NCBI GenBank assembly: GCA_016709025.1
Contig: JADJEQ010000047.1
Coordinates: 1 to 64,000 of the forward strand
DNA length: 64,000 nt
Source: Bacteroidales bacterium
GTDB taxonomy: Bacteria; Bacteroidota; Bacteroidia; Bacteroidales; Lentimicrobiaceae
Reading direction: 5' to 3'
Each line of letters opens with the position of its first letter. Positions within the stretch are counted from its first letter, which is position 1. Below are positions 9,060 to 17,156 of this stretch, piece by piece. A program made the translations under genes and the position numbers. A model generated the notes under the pieces. The model had not been told where the DNA came from. It made no database searches and worked only from the letters and a program-made list of their open reading frames with translations.

Positions 9060-9644
9060 ATGTTTCATTTTAACAACAGCAAATTGAAGCTTTTTATCAA
9101 ATATATGGTCTCGATCCGCTGCAAAATGGTGGTGAAGTCTGAATTGGATAAACTCGGGCTTCATTATACCAAGGTTGATCTGGGCGAAGTAAATATAAAG
9201 GAACCCCTGGATCCCGGCCAGCAGGCCTTGTTGAAAGCCGCTTTGTTAAAATCCGGATTGGAATTAATGGATGATAAAAAGGCCATTCTGATTGAAAGGA
9301 TAAAAAACGTTATCATAGAAATGGTGCATTCTGATGACGAATCAAACAAGATAAATTTTTCCGGTTTGTTGAGCAAAAAGCTCAATTATGATTACAACTA
9401 CCTGGCAAACCTTTTTTCAGAAGTTACCGGTATGACCATTGAACGTTATCTTATCGCCCATAAAATAGAACGGGTTAAAGAGTTGCTGTTATACCATGAA
9501 TATACACTGACGGAGATTTCTTATATATTAAATTACAGCAGTGTGGCACATTTATCAAGTCAGTTTAAAAAGGTTACCGGACTGACGCCTTCCTACTTCA
9601 AAAAACTCAGGTACAGGAAACCTACCGCTTCCGGTGAGGTGTGA
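9060..9644 (+). CDS. AraC-family regulator with HMA-like N-terminal domain (paralog 1)
   Basis: A 194-residue protein. The C-terminal ~105 residues are an AraC/XylS DNA-binding domain with two helix-turn-helix motifs: HTH1 around YDYNYLANLFSEV and HTH2 around SSVAHLSSQFKKV, then the family's GLTPSYFKK end. The N-terminal ~85 residues are not a cupin; the pattern strand-helix-strand-helix-strand and the YMVSIRCKM motif resemble an HMA/ferredoxin fold that keeps only the second Cys of GMxCxxC. A TTG at 9084 would give an N-terminus aligned with the paralogs at 38107 and 53696 (Cys at residue 13), so the start is uncertain between 9060 and 9084. Its stop codon overlaps the first copy of the 65-bp promoter module. 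Likely a cytoplasmic activator; the ligand is unknown. Confidence 0.88.
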   Translation: MFHFNNSKLKLFIKYMVSIRCKMVVKSELDKLGLHYTKVDLGEVNIKEPLDPGQQALLKAALLKSGLELMDDKKAILIERIKNVIIEMVHSDDESNKINFSGLLSKKLNYDYNYLANLFSEVTGMTIERYLIAHKIERVKELLLYHEYTLTEISYILNYSSVAHLSSQFKKVTGLTPSYFKKLRYRKPTASGEV

Positions 9645-9704
9645 ATGATGTAACTCTTTTCATTAATTGTGTAATGGTTCCCGGTCAGGAAGGGCGCACC
9701 TTTG
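9640..9704 (+). promoter_or_regulatory. AraC-type promoter module A (for 9740)
   Basis: Box 1 TGTGAATGATGTAAC starts at 9640 and overlaps the AraC stop codon. Box 2 TGTAAT starts at 9670, and the -7 box CACCTTTG spans 9697-9704. Spacings are 30 and 27 bp, as in all eleven copies. The start codon of the outer-membrane protein follows 36 bp after the module. Confidence 0.8.
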
Positions 9705-9739
9705 TCTTGGAATTCATTCTTACTTAAACACACAACACA

Positions 9740-10258
9740 ATGAAAAAATTAATTTTTATCTCATTTTTCTGCCTCTTACTATTGGGTTTCAATTCTGTCG
9801 CACAGAACTATGGGCAAACGCTAAACCTTGGATTGGGTATCGGGGGTTATTCAGGTTATTATCATTATACGAACCGCTCACTGACAGTGTTTCATATAGA
9901 CTATGAATTTGATGTAGCCAAAAATTTTACCCTGGCTCCGTTTGCCAATTTTTATTCTTACAGGGGAGACCATTACAGAGAAACTGTTGTTCCACTTGGT
10001 GTTAAAGGTTCACTGTATCTTGATGATTTGCTCAGAGCCAACGCCAACTGGGATTTCTACCTGGCTGGTTCACTTGGGTTTGCTGTTGTGAATTCAACCT
10101 GGGATAGTGATTACGACGGGGACAGGGATTATTATCATTACCCGAACAGACTTTTCCTTGATTTGCATGTCGGTACTGAATATCACCTGAGTAAAAGGGT
10201 CGGATTGTTTCTTGATCTCTCAACCGGTGTTTCTACCATTGGGTTGGCAATACATTAA
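9740..10258 (+). CDS. Secreted outer-membrane beta-barrel-type protein
   Basis: A 172-residue protein with a Sec signal peptide (MKKLIFISFFCLLLLGFNSV, cleavage after AQ near residue 22) followed by alternating aromatic and polar strands (YSGYYHYT, FTLAPFANFYSY, LFLDLHVGTEYHL). This pattern is typical of a small eight-strand barrel of the Bacteroidota outer membrane. It ends somewhat abruptly after GVSTIGLAIH rather than on a terminal aromatic residue, so the last strand may be atypical or cut short. It is the first gene after promoter module A and directly follows the AraC gene. The exact role cannot be told. Confidence 0.75.
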   Translation: MKKLIFISFFCLLLLGFNSVAQNYGQTLNLGLGIGGYSGYYHYTNRSLTVFHIDYEFDVAKNFTLAPFANFYSYRGDHYRETVVPLGVKGSLYLDDLLRANANWDFYLAGSLGFAVVNSTWDSDYDGDRDYYHYPNRLFLDLHVGTEYHLSKRVGLFLDLSTGVSTIGLAIH

Positions 10259-10284
10259 GTTAAGTTCAAAGTCTAAAGTCTAAA

Positions 10285-10489
10285 GTCTAAAGTAAAATTG
10301 GATTTTAAGATTGAGCCTGTGGAATTACGCTCAACATTGATTCATACACTGAAAGTTCAAAGTCTAAACCTGCCCGCCCTCCTGAGGCGGTTAAACCGGC
10401 AGCCGGGGTCTAAAGTAAAATTGGATTTTGAAATTGAGCTGGTGGAATTACGCTCAACATCGATTTATACACTTCAAGTTCAAAGTTTA
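10285..10489. repeat. Duplicated ~80-bp segment with AAAGTCT heptamers
   Basis: GTCTAAAGTAAAATTGG starts at 10285 and again at 10408, and about 80 bp after each start are similar with scattered differences. Both copies include GGAATTACGCTCAACAT and end in GTTCAAAGT. The first copy is preceded by tandem AAAGTCT units, and an imperfect GC-rich palindrome lies between the copies. The region separates the barrel gene from the secreted-protein gene at 10529. Confidence 0.75.
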
Positions 10490-10528
10490 TCTGACGAAGG
10501 TCGATTTTCACAATTCGAGATAAAGAAG

Positions 10529-11029
10529 ATGAAAAAGAAATTATTGTCGGCTCTCCTGGTTTTATTTCTCTCGGGAACTGCCATTTCACAGGTTACCGTG
10601 TTCATTGGCACCCCACCGTTATGGGGACCGGTCGGATATGATCATGTGCAGTACTACTACCTGCCTGATGTAGAATCATATTATGATGTCTACAACTCCA
10701 GGTTTATTTATTACGAGGGTGGTAACTGGGTTCACAGAAAATATCTGCCCTTGCGGTACCGGCGTTATGATCTGTATAACGGCTATAAGGTTGTGATGTC
10801 AGATTATCGGGGCACAGCACCTTATTCGAACTTTAAGAACCACAAAATTAAATATGCCAAAGGTTATAAAGGCCAGCATCAGAAGACTGTGGGCATGAAG
10901 CCGGATCATTGGAACAAGGCAGTGAGGAATGCGGAAAAGAGCCATTCCAACCAGAAAGCTTCCCCCGGGAACCAGCGTAAAAGCCAGGGGAAACACAATA
11001 ACAGTGGGGGGAAAGGTAAGAAGAAGTAA
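10529..11029 (+). CDS. Small secreted Tyr-rich, basic-tailed protein
   Basis: The protein starts at the ATG at 10529 (166 residues), where a good signal peptide begins (KKKLLSALLVLFLSGTAISQ). The frame is open further upstream to 10298, but that part is encoded by repeat DNA and would precede the signal peptide. The mature part has a Tyr-rich segment (VQYYYLPDVESYYDVYNSRF, then GGNWV) and a Lys/Asn/Gly-rich tail ending GGKGKKK. I recall similar YYYPDxExYYD secreted proteins in Bacteroidota, of unknown function. It has no promoter module of its own and may be read from the one at 9640. Confidence 0.75.
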   Translation: MKKKLLSALLVLFLSGTAISQVTVFIGTPPLWGPVGYDHVQYYYLPDVESYYDVYNSRFIYYEGGNWVHRKYLPLRYRRYDLYNGYKVVMSDYRGTAPYSNFKNHKIKYAKGYKGQHQKTVGMKPDHWNKAVRNAEKSHSNQKASPGNQRKSQGKHNNSGGKGKKK

Positions 11030-11078
11030 ATTGACTGATACTTTATGTTTTCATTGGAAAACAAGGTACTTCAAAATA

Positions 11079-11143
11079 TGTGAATGATGTAATTCTTCTG
11101 GAAAATTATATAACACATGATGGCTCATTGATACCGAACTTTG
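11079..11143 (+). promoter_or_regulatory. AraC-type promoter module B (for 11180)
   Basis: Box 1 TGTGAATGATGTAAT at 11079, box 2 TATAAC at 11109, -7 box GAACTTTG at 11136-11143. The module places transcription start just after about 11150, so the in-frame ATG at 11141 cannot be used and translation must start at 11180. Confidence 0.85.
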
Positions 11144-11179
11144 ACTATAATAATTACACAACTGAAAAGGAGAAAAAAA

Positions 11180-11512
11180 ATGAAAAAGTCAGCAATTGGA
11201 CTAGCAACCGTAATACTAATGTTGTTATTTGCTCCGATGCATTCCGATGCAAAAACAAAAGTCAATCCTTTTACACTTAAAAAGGGCAAGACCGAGATCT
11301 CAGCCGAAGCAAAGGCAATGATCACCAGAATTGATGAAATCAAGGTCATGGATTTTTCCAAACTGAATAAACAGGAAAAGAAAGAACTGCGTGCAGAGGT
11401 AAAGATGATCAAAAGTGACCTTCAGGCACAGCAGTTGAACAGTAACGGTGGAGTGTACATTTCTGTAGGAGCAGCAATTATTATCATTTTGTTGTTAATC
11501 CTGATTTTGTAA
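11180..11512 (+). CDS. Small exported or membrane-anchored protein
   Basis: A 110-residue protein. The start at 11180 is preferred because the ATG at 11141 lies inside promoter module B, a purine-rich AAAAGGAG precedes 11180, and a signal-like segment follows (KKSAIGLATVILMLLFAPMH). A central Lys/Glu-rich helical region (about residues 35-85) precedes a strongly hydrophobic C-terminal segment (GAAIIIILLLILIL) that ends the protein, so it may be tail-anchored with a periplasmic helical domain. I do not recognise a named family, though small proteins with this layout are common in Bacteroidota. Probably co-transcribed with the lmo0937-like gene at 11592. Confidence 0.75.
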   Translation: MKKSAIGLATVILMLLFAPMHSDAKTKVNPFTLKKGKTEISAEAKAMITRIDEIKVMDFSKLNKQEKKELRAEVKMIKSDLQAQQLNSNGGVYISVGAAIIIILLLILIL

Positions 11513-11591
11513 CTCGTATACCGCTCTTTAGAATAAATACAGGTTGGGTGTTAAGCTTTCAATTTTCAAATCAAGCCAAAATCAAACAAAA

Positions 11592-11744
11592 ATGGGGAAT
11601 TTACTATACATTGTAGCGGTCATATTGATTATTGCATGGCTTATCGGATGGGCCGGGTTTCATGCCGGAGGATTGATTCACATTCTGCTTGTAATCGCTA
11701 TTATTGCGGTTATTCTAAGGGTTATCCAGGGGAAAAGTCTTTGA
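11592..11744 (+). CDS. lmo0937 family small membrane protein
   Basis: Fifty residues with two hydrophobic segments (LYIVAVILIIAWLIGWAGF and GLIHILLVIAIIAVILRVI) and a short basic end (QGKSL). This matches the lmo0937 family of tiny membrane proteins, often found with stress genes; the molecular role is unknown. The frame extends upstream to 11544, but the family N-terminus begins at the ATG at 11592. It lies 80 bp after the previous gene with no promoter module between them, so it is probably in the module B transcript. Confidence 0.82.
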   Translation: MGNLLYIVAVILIIAWLIGWAGFHAGGLIHILLVIAIIAVILRVIQGKSL

Positions 11745-11868
11745 GAAAAGATTCCGTCTTTTAACGACGGATTTCCGCGAAACTGGTAATCTTATTGAAG
11801 TCAACAATTCATCGAAAATGCATTTTTGTGATACTAAAGCTTGGCATATCAGCAGAATACGAATGCAA

Positions 11869-11894
11869 TTACGATTACGATTACGATTACGATT
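11869..11894. repeat. Short hexamer tandem repeat (ATTACG)
   Basis: Just over four copies of ATTACG in the intergenic region between the lmo0937-like and Thivi_2564-like genes. Confidence 0.85.
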
Positions 11895-11963
11895 GAAATT
11901 GTAAACTTGGAATGCTCTGTTATTTCTTCTTTGATTAATGATTTGAGCTTTAGTATCTTTTAT

Positions 11964-11994
11964 AGTCCCCGATTGCTGACGGGGACTTTTTTTA
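11964..11994 (+). terminator. Rho-independent terminator
   Basis: AGTCCCC and GGGGACT form a perfect 7-bp stem with a 10-base loop, followed by seven T. It ends about 35 bp before module C and so insulates it from the module B transcript. Confidence 0.85.
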
Positions 11995-12030
11995 TGCTCC
12001 GGCAGGAAAGTAAACAATGTGCGTTGCATG

Positions 12031-12095
12031 TGTGAATGATGTAACAATTCTGATTTTTTATATAACGCTTTCAGGAGCCGGGCTGATTACCTTTG
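12031..12095 (+). promoter_or_regulatory. AraC-type promoter module C (for 12119)
   Basis: Box 1 TGTGAATGATGTAAC at 12031, box 2 TATAAC at 12061, -7 box TACCTTTG at 12088-12095, which is a perfect TAnnTTTG. The start codon follows 24 bp later. Confidence 0.87.
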
Positions 12096-12118
12096 GGGTA
12101 AACTTAAAAAACAAGGTT

Positions 12119-12304
12119 ATGCCACTTTTAACTATTTTAATTGTACTGGTTGTTGCAGGGGTTCTTCTATGGCTGGTAAATTCTTATATTCCAATGGATA
12201 GCAAAATTAAAACTATCCTGAATGTAGTGGTGGTGATTATAGTCATCATTTGGCTGCTCAAAGCATTTGGGATTCTGGGTGCCCTGGGAAATATTAATGT
12301 TTAA
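12119..12304 (+). CDS. Thivi_2564 family small membrane protein
   Basis: Sixty-one residues with two membrane segments (TILIVLVVAGVLLWLVN and ILNVVVVIIVIIWLLKAFG) linked by YIPMDSKIK. The IPMDxKIK turn between the helices matches the Thivi_2564 family of small membrane proteins of unknown function. The ATG at 12119 is chosen because it lies just after the -7 box of module C and starts the conserved MPLL segment; the frame is open upstream but would begin inside the promoter. It forms a single-gene unit between module C and a strong terminator at 12334. Confidence 0.82.
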   Translation: MPLLTILIVLVVAGVLLWLVNSYIPMDSKIKTILNVVVVIIVIIWLLKAFGILGALGNINV

Positions 12305-12333
12305 TGCTAAATCACAACTATCTATGCTAGTTT

Positions 12334-12369
12334 ATTGCCTTCCTGGTGAACCGGGAAGGCAATCTTTTT
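12334..12369 (+). terminator. Rho-independent terminator
   Basis: ATTGCCTTCC pairs with GGGAAGGCAAT around a short loop and is followed by CTTTTTA. It lies 30 bp after the Thivi_2564-like stop codon. Confidence 0.88.
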
Positions 12370-12415
12370 AGTTAATTGTCTTTTCGTTTATTCAAAAAAC
12401 TCAAATAAGAAAACC

Positions 12416-12649
12416 ATGAATATTAAAAGAATTTTCGGGGCCATACTTACTATCCTTGGGATTGTCGGTCTCATTTATGCAGCTGTTGTATTTGCAGGCA
12501 ATACAGGTGGTTCGGTTAAATCCCTCATTGTATATGCAGTTCTGGGATTGATATTCTTTATCTCAGGTATCGGCCTGGTTCGTGCAACTAAGGATGAATC
12601 CTTGTGTCAAGTAAGAAGTAAAAAGTCTAAAGTAAAAAGTCCAAAGTAG
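12416..12649 (+). CDS. Small two-helix membrane protein with repeat-encoded tail
   Basis: Seventy-seven residues with two hydrophobic segments (IFGAILTILGIVGLIYAAVVF and LIVYAVLGLIFFISGIGLV). The family is not recognised, although such proteins are frequent near lmo0937-like genes. The last dozen residues (VRSKKSKVKSPK) are encoded by the AAGTAAAAAGTCTA-type repeat that continues past the stop, so the original C-terminus was probably shorter and the repeat has grown into the gene. It follows a strong terminator and has no copy of the 65-bp module, so its promoter lies within 12370-12415. Confidence 0.7.
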   Translation: MNIKRIFGAILTILGIVGLIYAAVVFAGNTGGSVKSLIVYAVLGLIFFISGIGLVRATKDESLCQVRSKKSKVKSPK

Positions 12650-12680
12650 AAAGTCTAAAGTAAAAAGTCTGGAGTCAAAA
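12605..12680. repeat. AAAGTCT-type tandem repeat overlapping a gene end
   Basis: Imperfect tandem copies of a 7-bp AAAGTCT/AAAGTAA word run from the last codons of the 12416 gene to just before the convergent yihY stop. Confidence 0.8.
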
Positions 12681-12689
12681 AGCTGAGTG

Positions 12690-13640
12690 TTATTTTTTCG
12701 ACACTACCCGGGGTTTCCGAATTTTCTTAGGTTCAATTTCGATCCTCTGTTTCAGAATCTGAACTGAATAATCGTTCGGGACTATCTTTTTTCCGTGCGT
12801 GATTGCATAAACCTTGGTAAATTCTGCACCGAAATAGAGAATTATTGCAGAATAATAAACCCAGACCAGAATCAGAATAACTGATCCTGCAGCGCCATAC
12901 CACGACGCAATTGCAGAACGGCCAAGATAGGCGCCGATTGCAAATTTGCCTATCATAAACAGAAAAGTGGTGAAAGACGCCCCCACAATGCTGTCACGCA
13001 TGGCGATTTTCCCGTCGGGCAGGGTTTTGAAAATAACTGTAAACAACAAGGTAATAATTATAAATACGATCAGTAAATTCAGAAAATAGAATAGATATAC
13101 CAGGTCCTCAGGGAAATAGGATGCCAACCTGTTATACATAACATCCATCAATGAATTTACGATCAGGCCAACCAGTAACAGAAAGCCGACCGAGCCTATC
13201 ATGGAGAATGACATCAACCGGTTTTTGAGAAATTTGATAATTCCACGTTTTGGTTTTGCTACGATTCCCCAGATATAGTTTATTGAGTCCTGGATCTCAG
13301 CAAACACGCCGGATGCCCCTATCAGCAAAATAATAATTCCTAAAGTGGTAGCGAATGCATTGGTATGGGATAGCTTTACATTTTTGATAATTTCCTGGAT
13401 CTGCAGGGCAGCATCATTGCCAACCAGTCCGTTAATCTGCCCGAAGATTTCACCCCTGACTGCTTCTGCGCCGAAAAAGAATCCGCTTAAGCTTATAATA
13501 ATGATAAGCAACGGAGGCAGCGAGAAAATGGTATAATAGGAGAGTGCTGCACTTAGCTTTAACCCATTGTCGTCAATGAATTCGCTCGCGGTTTCTTTTA
13601 AAAGATACCAGACTTTAGTTGCTGAATTTTTAAATTTCAT
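12690..13640 (-). CDS. YihY/BrkB family membrane protein
   Basis: A 316-residue inner-membrane protein of the YihY/virulence factor BrkB family (Pfam Virul_fac_BrkB), with about six membrane segments and the family's conserved regions: GLKLSAALSYYTIFSLPPLL near the N-terminus, then ASWYGAAGSVILILVWVYYSA and ILYFGAEFTKVYA near the C-terminus. The family was once called RNase BN in error; its true role is unknown, possibly envelope transport. The frame is open to 13712, but that would overlap the upstream gene by 38 bp, so the ATG at 13640, which leaves a 34-bp gap, is chosen. Last gene of the mla-type operon. Confidence 0.9.
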   Translation of the reverse strand: MKFKNSATKVWYLLKETASEFIDDNGLKLSAALSYYTIFSLPPLLIIIISLSGFFFGAEAVRGEIFGQINGLVGNDAALQIQEIIKNVKLSHTNAFATTLGIIILLIGASGVFAEIQDSINYIWGIVAKPKRGIIKFLKNRLMSFSMIGSVGFLLLVGLIVNSLMDVMYNRLASYFPEDLVYLFYFLNLLIVFIIITLLFTVIFKTLPDGKIAMRDSIVGASFTTFLFMIGKFAIGAYLGRSAIASWYGAAGSVILILVWVYYSAIILYFGAEFTKVYAITHGKKIVPNDYSVQILKQRIEIEPKKIRKPRVVSKK

Positions 13641-13674
13641 GGCAATAACATTTGGTTGTCTAAAGGTAGAAGAA

Positions 13675-15516
13675 TTATTGGAAAACGATTGGCGCAGGTT
13701 TCCCGATTTCAAAATCCCGGAAACCGAAATCAGTGGTCTCCAATGGGTTTAATTTAATTACATTTTGCCCTACACCCGGAATCAAAGGATAAAAGGCAAT
13801 CGAAACCTGAAATGTATTCAGAATCAGGTTTTCGTTTTTAATCAGCACACCAAGCCCGAACTGTGAATACACCCTGCTTTTGCTAAATCCGGTAGTTTCA
13901 TCTCCCAGCATACCAAAGGTCCAGGTAAAGTAGGGCCCGAACCGGAACCCAATGAAATTCCACGGACTATACGACTGTGTTTGCAAGGTCACAAGCATCC
14001 TGCTGGTACCAGAGAGTGCCGGACTGGTAAATCCATTCAGTCCATACCCGTCATTTATAGTCAGACTGTCGTTTGCATACCGGTTCAGGCCTATGGTAAG
14101 TTCAGGCTTTATAAACTGTCTGAATTTCCATTTGCCTATTTCTTTTAACAAAGTGAAGTAGTTAATTTCTGCAGTCAGGATTCCCTGCTGGCTTTTTGAT
14201 GACCTGATGAATGTTCCTAATCCGACGCTTGAACCAAGATAGCCCCACTGATAGTAATTGCCGACAGAAATCCGGGCGCCCAGGTACACCCTGTCACCAT
14301 TTGCTCTTTGCTGATAGCCGCCTGTAAGGTTGAAAACATTCCCAACGGGAACATCCTCGGTTATGCCGAATTTGAAAATATATTTATCCTGCACATATTT
14401 TCGTTTTGAGATGCCTGCGCTTGCCAGGTAAAAATTTTCATCGTTGTAGAATGGCTGCAGTTCGGATGATTCGTCGGGCTTTTCGAAATACCTGACTCTC
14501 AAAAACCTGATGGCCGTTATAAAGTTGGTTGCTCGTTTATCTTCTGATTTGCCTTTGTAAATCTGTATTGCATTGCCGGCCCAGAAATCCCGGTTATTGT
14601 AGCTTAATCTCATCCGGGTTGGGAGAGAATCTCCTGTGCTGTGAAAAATCCACCTGGATTGGTATGCGAAATCCACGCCTGCTGCCCATTTTGCAAGGGG
14701 AGAGTAAAACGGGCGGTCAACGGCAATCCTCCTGGTGTAATTCCTGAATTCATCTGTGCCCAGTTGAAAGGTGCCATTTATATAAGTGTTGCGGATATTG
14801 GGAATGAAATAGCTGGTGGTATAGGAAGTTTTGCCCGATGAGTGGTGCCAGGTAAAGCTATTGCGAGATTCGTGACCCATTCCAAGAAAATTTCGCTCTG
14901 TTAGCTTAAATGTAACACGTGAATTGGTCACCACTGCACCCGGAATAAGGCTCCATTTGTCTAACTCGCGGATATAGATATCGACTGAATCGGAGTTTTT
15001 GGCTGTAGCTTTGATAAAAAATGAAACATCGGTTACATATTTACTGCTGCGCACCAGGCGTTCCGATTCTTTTACGAGGAGTGAATCGAAAACCTGGTTT
15101 TTCCTGAAAAGTAAAAGATTCCGGATGGTGATTGGTTGTGACTTGATGTGCAGTCTGTTTCCGGCTCCTGATAAAAAATTCGGGTGCGTTTTAATGGTGT
15201 CGCCAATTGAATTGCCAAACGGATCAAGCGTTACGATCTGAATGTGCCGGATGGTTTTACCTTCAAAGGTGCTGTAAGGTTGCTGGACAGGTCTTTTTAT
15301 TTTTTTCTTTTTTGAACCCTTTTTTGCAGGGCTATCAGCTACCGGTTTAAAAAATAGACGGTACATGAACTTTGTAAACTTACTGCGCCCTGAATAGGCT
15401 TCAATGTTCTCATAAAGATGCGACGAATCCTTTTTTTCATCAGGCTGTTGGGCAAATGCAGGGTTGCTGGCCATAACCAAAACAAAAAACAAAATGAAAG
15501 TAGATTTGAACCTCAT
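13675..15516 (-). CDS. Outer-membrane POTRA/beta-barrel protein (Omp85-like)
   Basis: A 613-residue exported protein: signal peptide (FILFFVLVMASNPAFA), a Lys-rich low-complexity linker (about residues 60-80), a POTRA-like region (about 85-200, with IRHIQIVTLDPFG and VDIYIRELDKW), then about 400 residues of alternating beta strands forming a barrel. The layout resembles BamA/TamA-type proteins but lacks a clear terminal aromatic beta-signal (it ends APIVFQ). It sits 54 bp downstream of the mlaD-like gene in the same orientation. That position suggests an outer-membrane partner for lipid exchange, which is inference; no specific family is recognised. Confidence 0.78.
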   Translation of the reverse strand: MRFKSTFILFFVLVMASNPAFAQQPDEKKDSSHLYENIEAYSGRSKFTKFMYRLFFKPVADSPAKKGSKKKKIKRPVQQPYSTFEGKTIRHIQIVTLDPFGNSIGDTIKTHPNFLSGAGNRLHIKSQPITIRNLLLFRKNQVFDSLLVKESERLVRSSKYVTDVSFFIKATAKNSDSVDIYIRELDKWSLIPGAVVTNSRVTFKLTERNFLGMGHESRNSFTWHHSSGKTSYTTSYFIPNIRNTYINGTFQLGTDEFRNYTRRIAVDRPFYSPLAKWAAGVDFAYQSRWIFHSTGDSLPTRMRLSYNNRDFWAGNAIQIYKGKSEDKRATNFITAIRFLRVRYFEKPDESSELQPFYNDENFYLASAGISKRKYVQDKYIFKFGITEDVPVGNVFNLTGGYQQRANGDRVYLGARISVGNYYQWGYLGSSVGLGTFIRSSKSQQGILTAEINYFTLLKEIGKWKFRQFIKPELTIGLNRYANDSLTINDGYGLNGFTSPALSGTSRMLVTLQTQSYSPWNFIGFRFGPYFTWTFGMLGDETTGFSKSRVYSQFGLGVLIKNENLILNTFQVSIAFYPLIPGVGQNVIKLNPLETTDFGFRDFEIGKPAPIVFQ

Positions 15517-15570
15517 ATGCTTCTGCCATTTTTGAATGGTTTTAACCCGGCGGACGGATTTCCGGAATCA

Positions 15571-16314
15571 TTATTTATTTTCTTCCTGATTTTCCAGTTC
15601 AGCTTCTTTTTGTTCTTCAGCTAATTTTGCCTTTTTCTCGGCTGCTCTCTTTTTCTTGTTGAAAAAGCCTTTTAAAAGGAAATTGTCCTTGGCCGCATTC
15701 ATATTCTCATCCAGCCCTTTCGAACTTTTTTTCAGATTCACAATGGTCTGATTCAGGTTTTCCGCAATGGTTGAATCAGAAATTAGCCTGCCAAGAGTAC
15801 CGGAACCACTGTTTATCTTAATCATAATCTCCGATAACTGTTGCGTAATGACTTCAGCATAAGCAGCAGAAGCTTCTACACTTGCCATAATGGCATCTGT
15901 TTCAACAGGCTCGGTTGAAAAAAGTTCCTGGCCCTCTCTGGCCAGCGGGGCTTCATTACTTCCCTGGGTAATAATCAGCAACCGGTCGCCAATCAGTCCT
16001 TCTGAACCAATAGCCACTTCGCAGTCAGATTTAATAAACTTTTTTACATCCTGACGAATCAGCATATCTACCCTTACGGTCGAGTCGTTGATGATGGAGA
16101 TATTATCAACTGTGCCTACATTGATACCGGAGAAACGAATATTGTTACCCACCTGCAATCCACTGACATTGTAAAAGGTAGTTGTAAGTTTAAAAACAGG
16201 ATTAAACAGATTTTTTTGTTTCCCGATGATAAATATGGCCAGGATAAAGAGCGCAAGTCCTCCGGCTACAAACAGGCCAAGGCGGACTTTAAATTTTTGT
16301 GAGTGTGTATCCAT
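15571..16314 (-). CDS. MlaD/MCE family lipid-binding protein
   Basis: A 247-residue protein with one N-terminal membrane anchor (LGLFVAGGLALFILAIFII), one MCE domain (about residues 35-115, with FYNVSGLQVGNNIRFSGINVGTV) and a C-terminal helical region ending in a Lys/Glu-rich tail. MCE proteins form periplasmic hexameric rings that carry phospholipids between the membranes for an ABC transporter. It lies 59 bp downstream of the ATPase gene and is the substrate-binding component of the same transporter. A single MCE domain is the usual form in this gene order. Confidence 0.92.
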   Translation of the reverse strand: MDTHSQKFKVRLGLFVAGGLALFILAIFIIGKQKNLFNPVFKLTTTFYNVSGLQVGNNIRFSGINVGTVDNISIINDSTVRVDMLIRQDVKKFIKSDCEVAIGSEGLIGDRLLIITQGSNEAPLAREGQELFSTEPVETDAIMASVEASAAYAEVITQQLSEIMIKINSGSGTLGRLISDSTIAENLNQTIVNLKKSSKGLDENMNAAKDNFLLKGFFNKKKRAAEKKAKLAEEQKEAELENQEENK

Positions 16315-16373
16315 TTTGTTATTTTTTTTACACTAATTCGTATTTCAGGTTCATTTTCGGGTTGTTCCGGCAA

Positions 16374-17156
16374 TTATAAAAAGAAAGCCTGTATTGCAGG
16401 ATCATCCGATTTTTCAAAATCCTCAACAGTTCCTTCCTTATAAACCGAACCAGCATCGAGCATAATGATGCGGTTTGCTGTCTTCAGGGCGCATTTAATA
16501 TCGTGTGTGATGATGATGGAAGAAGTTTTATACCTCTTTTGAACATCGTTGATGAGTTCGCTTATTTCGTCGGAGGTTACGGGGTCGAGTCCGGTGGTTG
16601 GCTCGTCGTAAAGCATCACCAGAGGGTCCACCACAATGGTGCGGGCCAGGCTGATACGCTTGCGCATTCCACCCGATAACTCGGAGGGCATTTTATTGAG
16701 TGCATCGGGCAATCCGACATTCTCCAGCACTTCATTTATTTTGTTTTCCCTCTCTTTTTTAGAGAGATCCTTTTTTAGCCTGATCAATGGAAATTCCAGG
16801 TTCTGTTTCACGGTCATGGAGTCGTATAAGGCACCACTCTGGAAAAGGAAGCCAACCTTTTGCCTGAGTTCGCCCAGCTCTTTTCTGCTCAGCGTTTTCA
16901 CATTTTTACCAAACACGTCTATGGTGCCGCCTTCGAAATTCAATAAGCCAACAATGCACTTTATCAGCACTGATTTACCGGTACCCGATTTGCCAAGTAC
17001 AACAAGGTTCTCACCATTGTAGAGGTTTAATGAAGCATCACTTAAAACCTGAAGTTTACCAAATGATTTTTGCAGGTTACTTATTTTAATAACCGGTTCA
17101 GCTTTATTGGCGGCCGTCGGATCTTCTTTCAGGGTCATTGTATGTTCCGTGTTCAT
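16374..17156 (-). CDS. MlaF-type ABC transporter ATP-binding protein
   Basis: A 260-residue cytoplasmic ATPase with Walker A GKSGTGKS (near residue 55), the signature LSGGMRKRI, Walker B with LYDEPTTGLDP and a switch-region IITHD. The GMRKR variant of the signature and the GLDP ending are typical of the Mla/MKL group that energises MCE lipid transporters. Its start overlaps the end of the permease gene by 4 bp (ATGA), so translation is probably coupled. Confidence 0.94.
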   Translation of the reverse strand: MNTEHTMTLKEDPTAANKAEPVIKISNLQKSFGKLQVLSDASLNLYNGENLVVLGKSGTGKSVLIKCIVGLLNFEGGTIDVFGKNVKTLSRKELGELRQKVGFLFQSGALYDSMTVKQNLEFPLIRLKKDLSKKERENKINEVLENVGLPDALNKMPSELSGGMRKRISLARTIVVDPLVMLYDEPTTGLDPVTSDEISELINDVQKRYKTSSIIITHDIKCALKTANRIIMLDAGSVYKEGTVEDFEKSDDPAIQAFFL

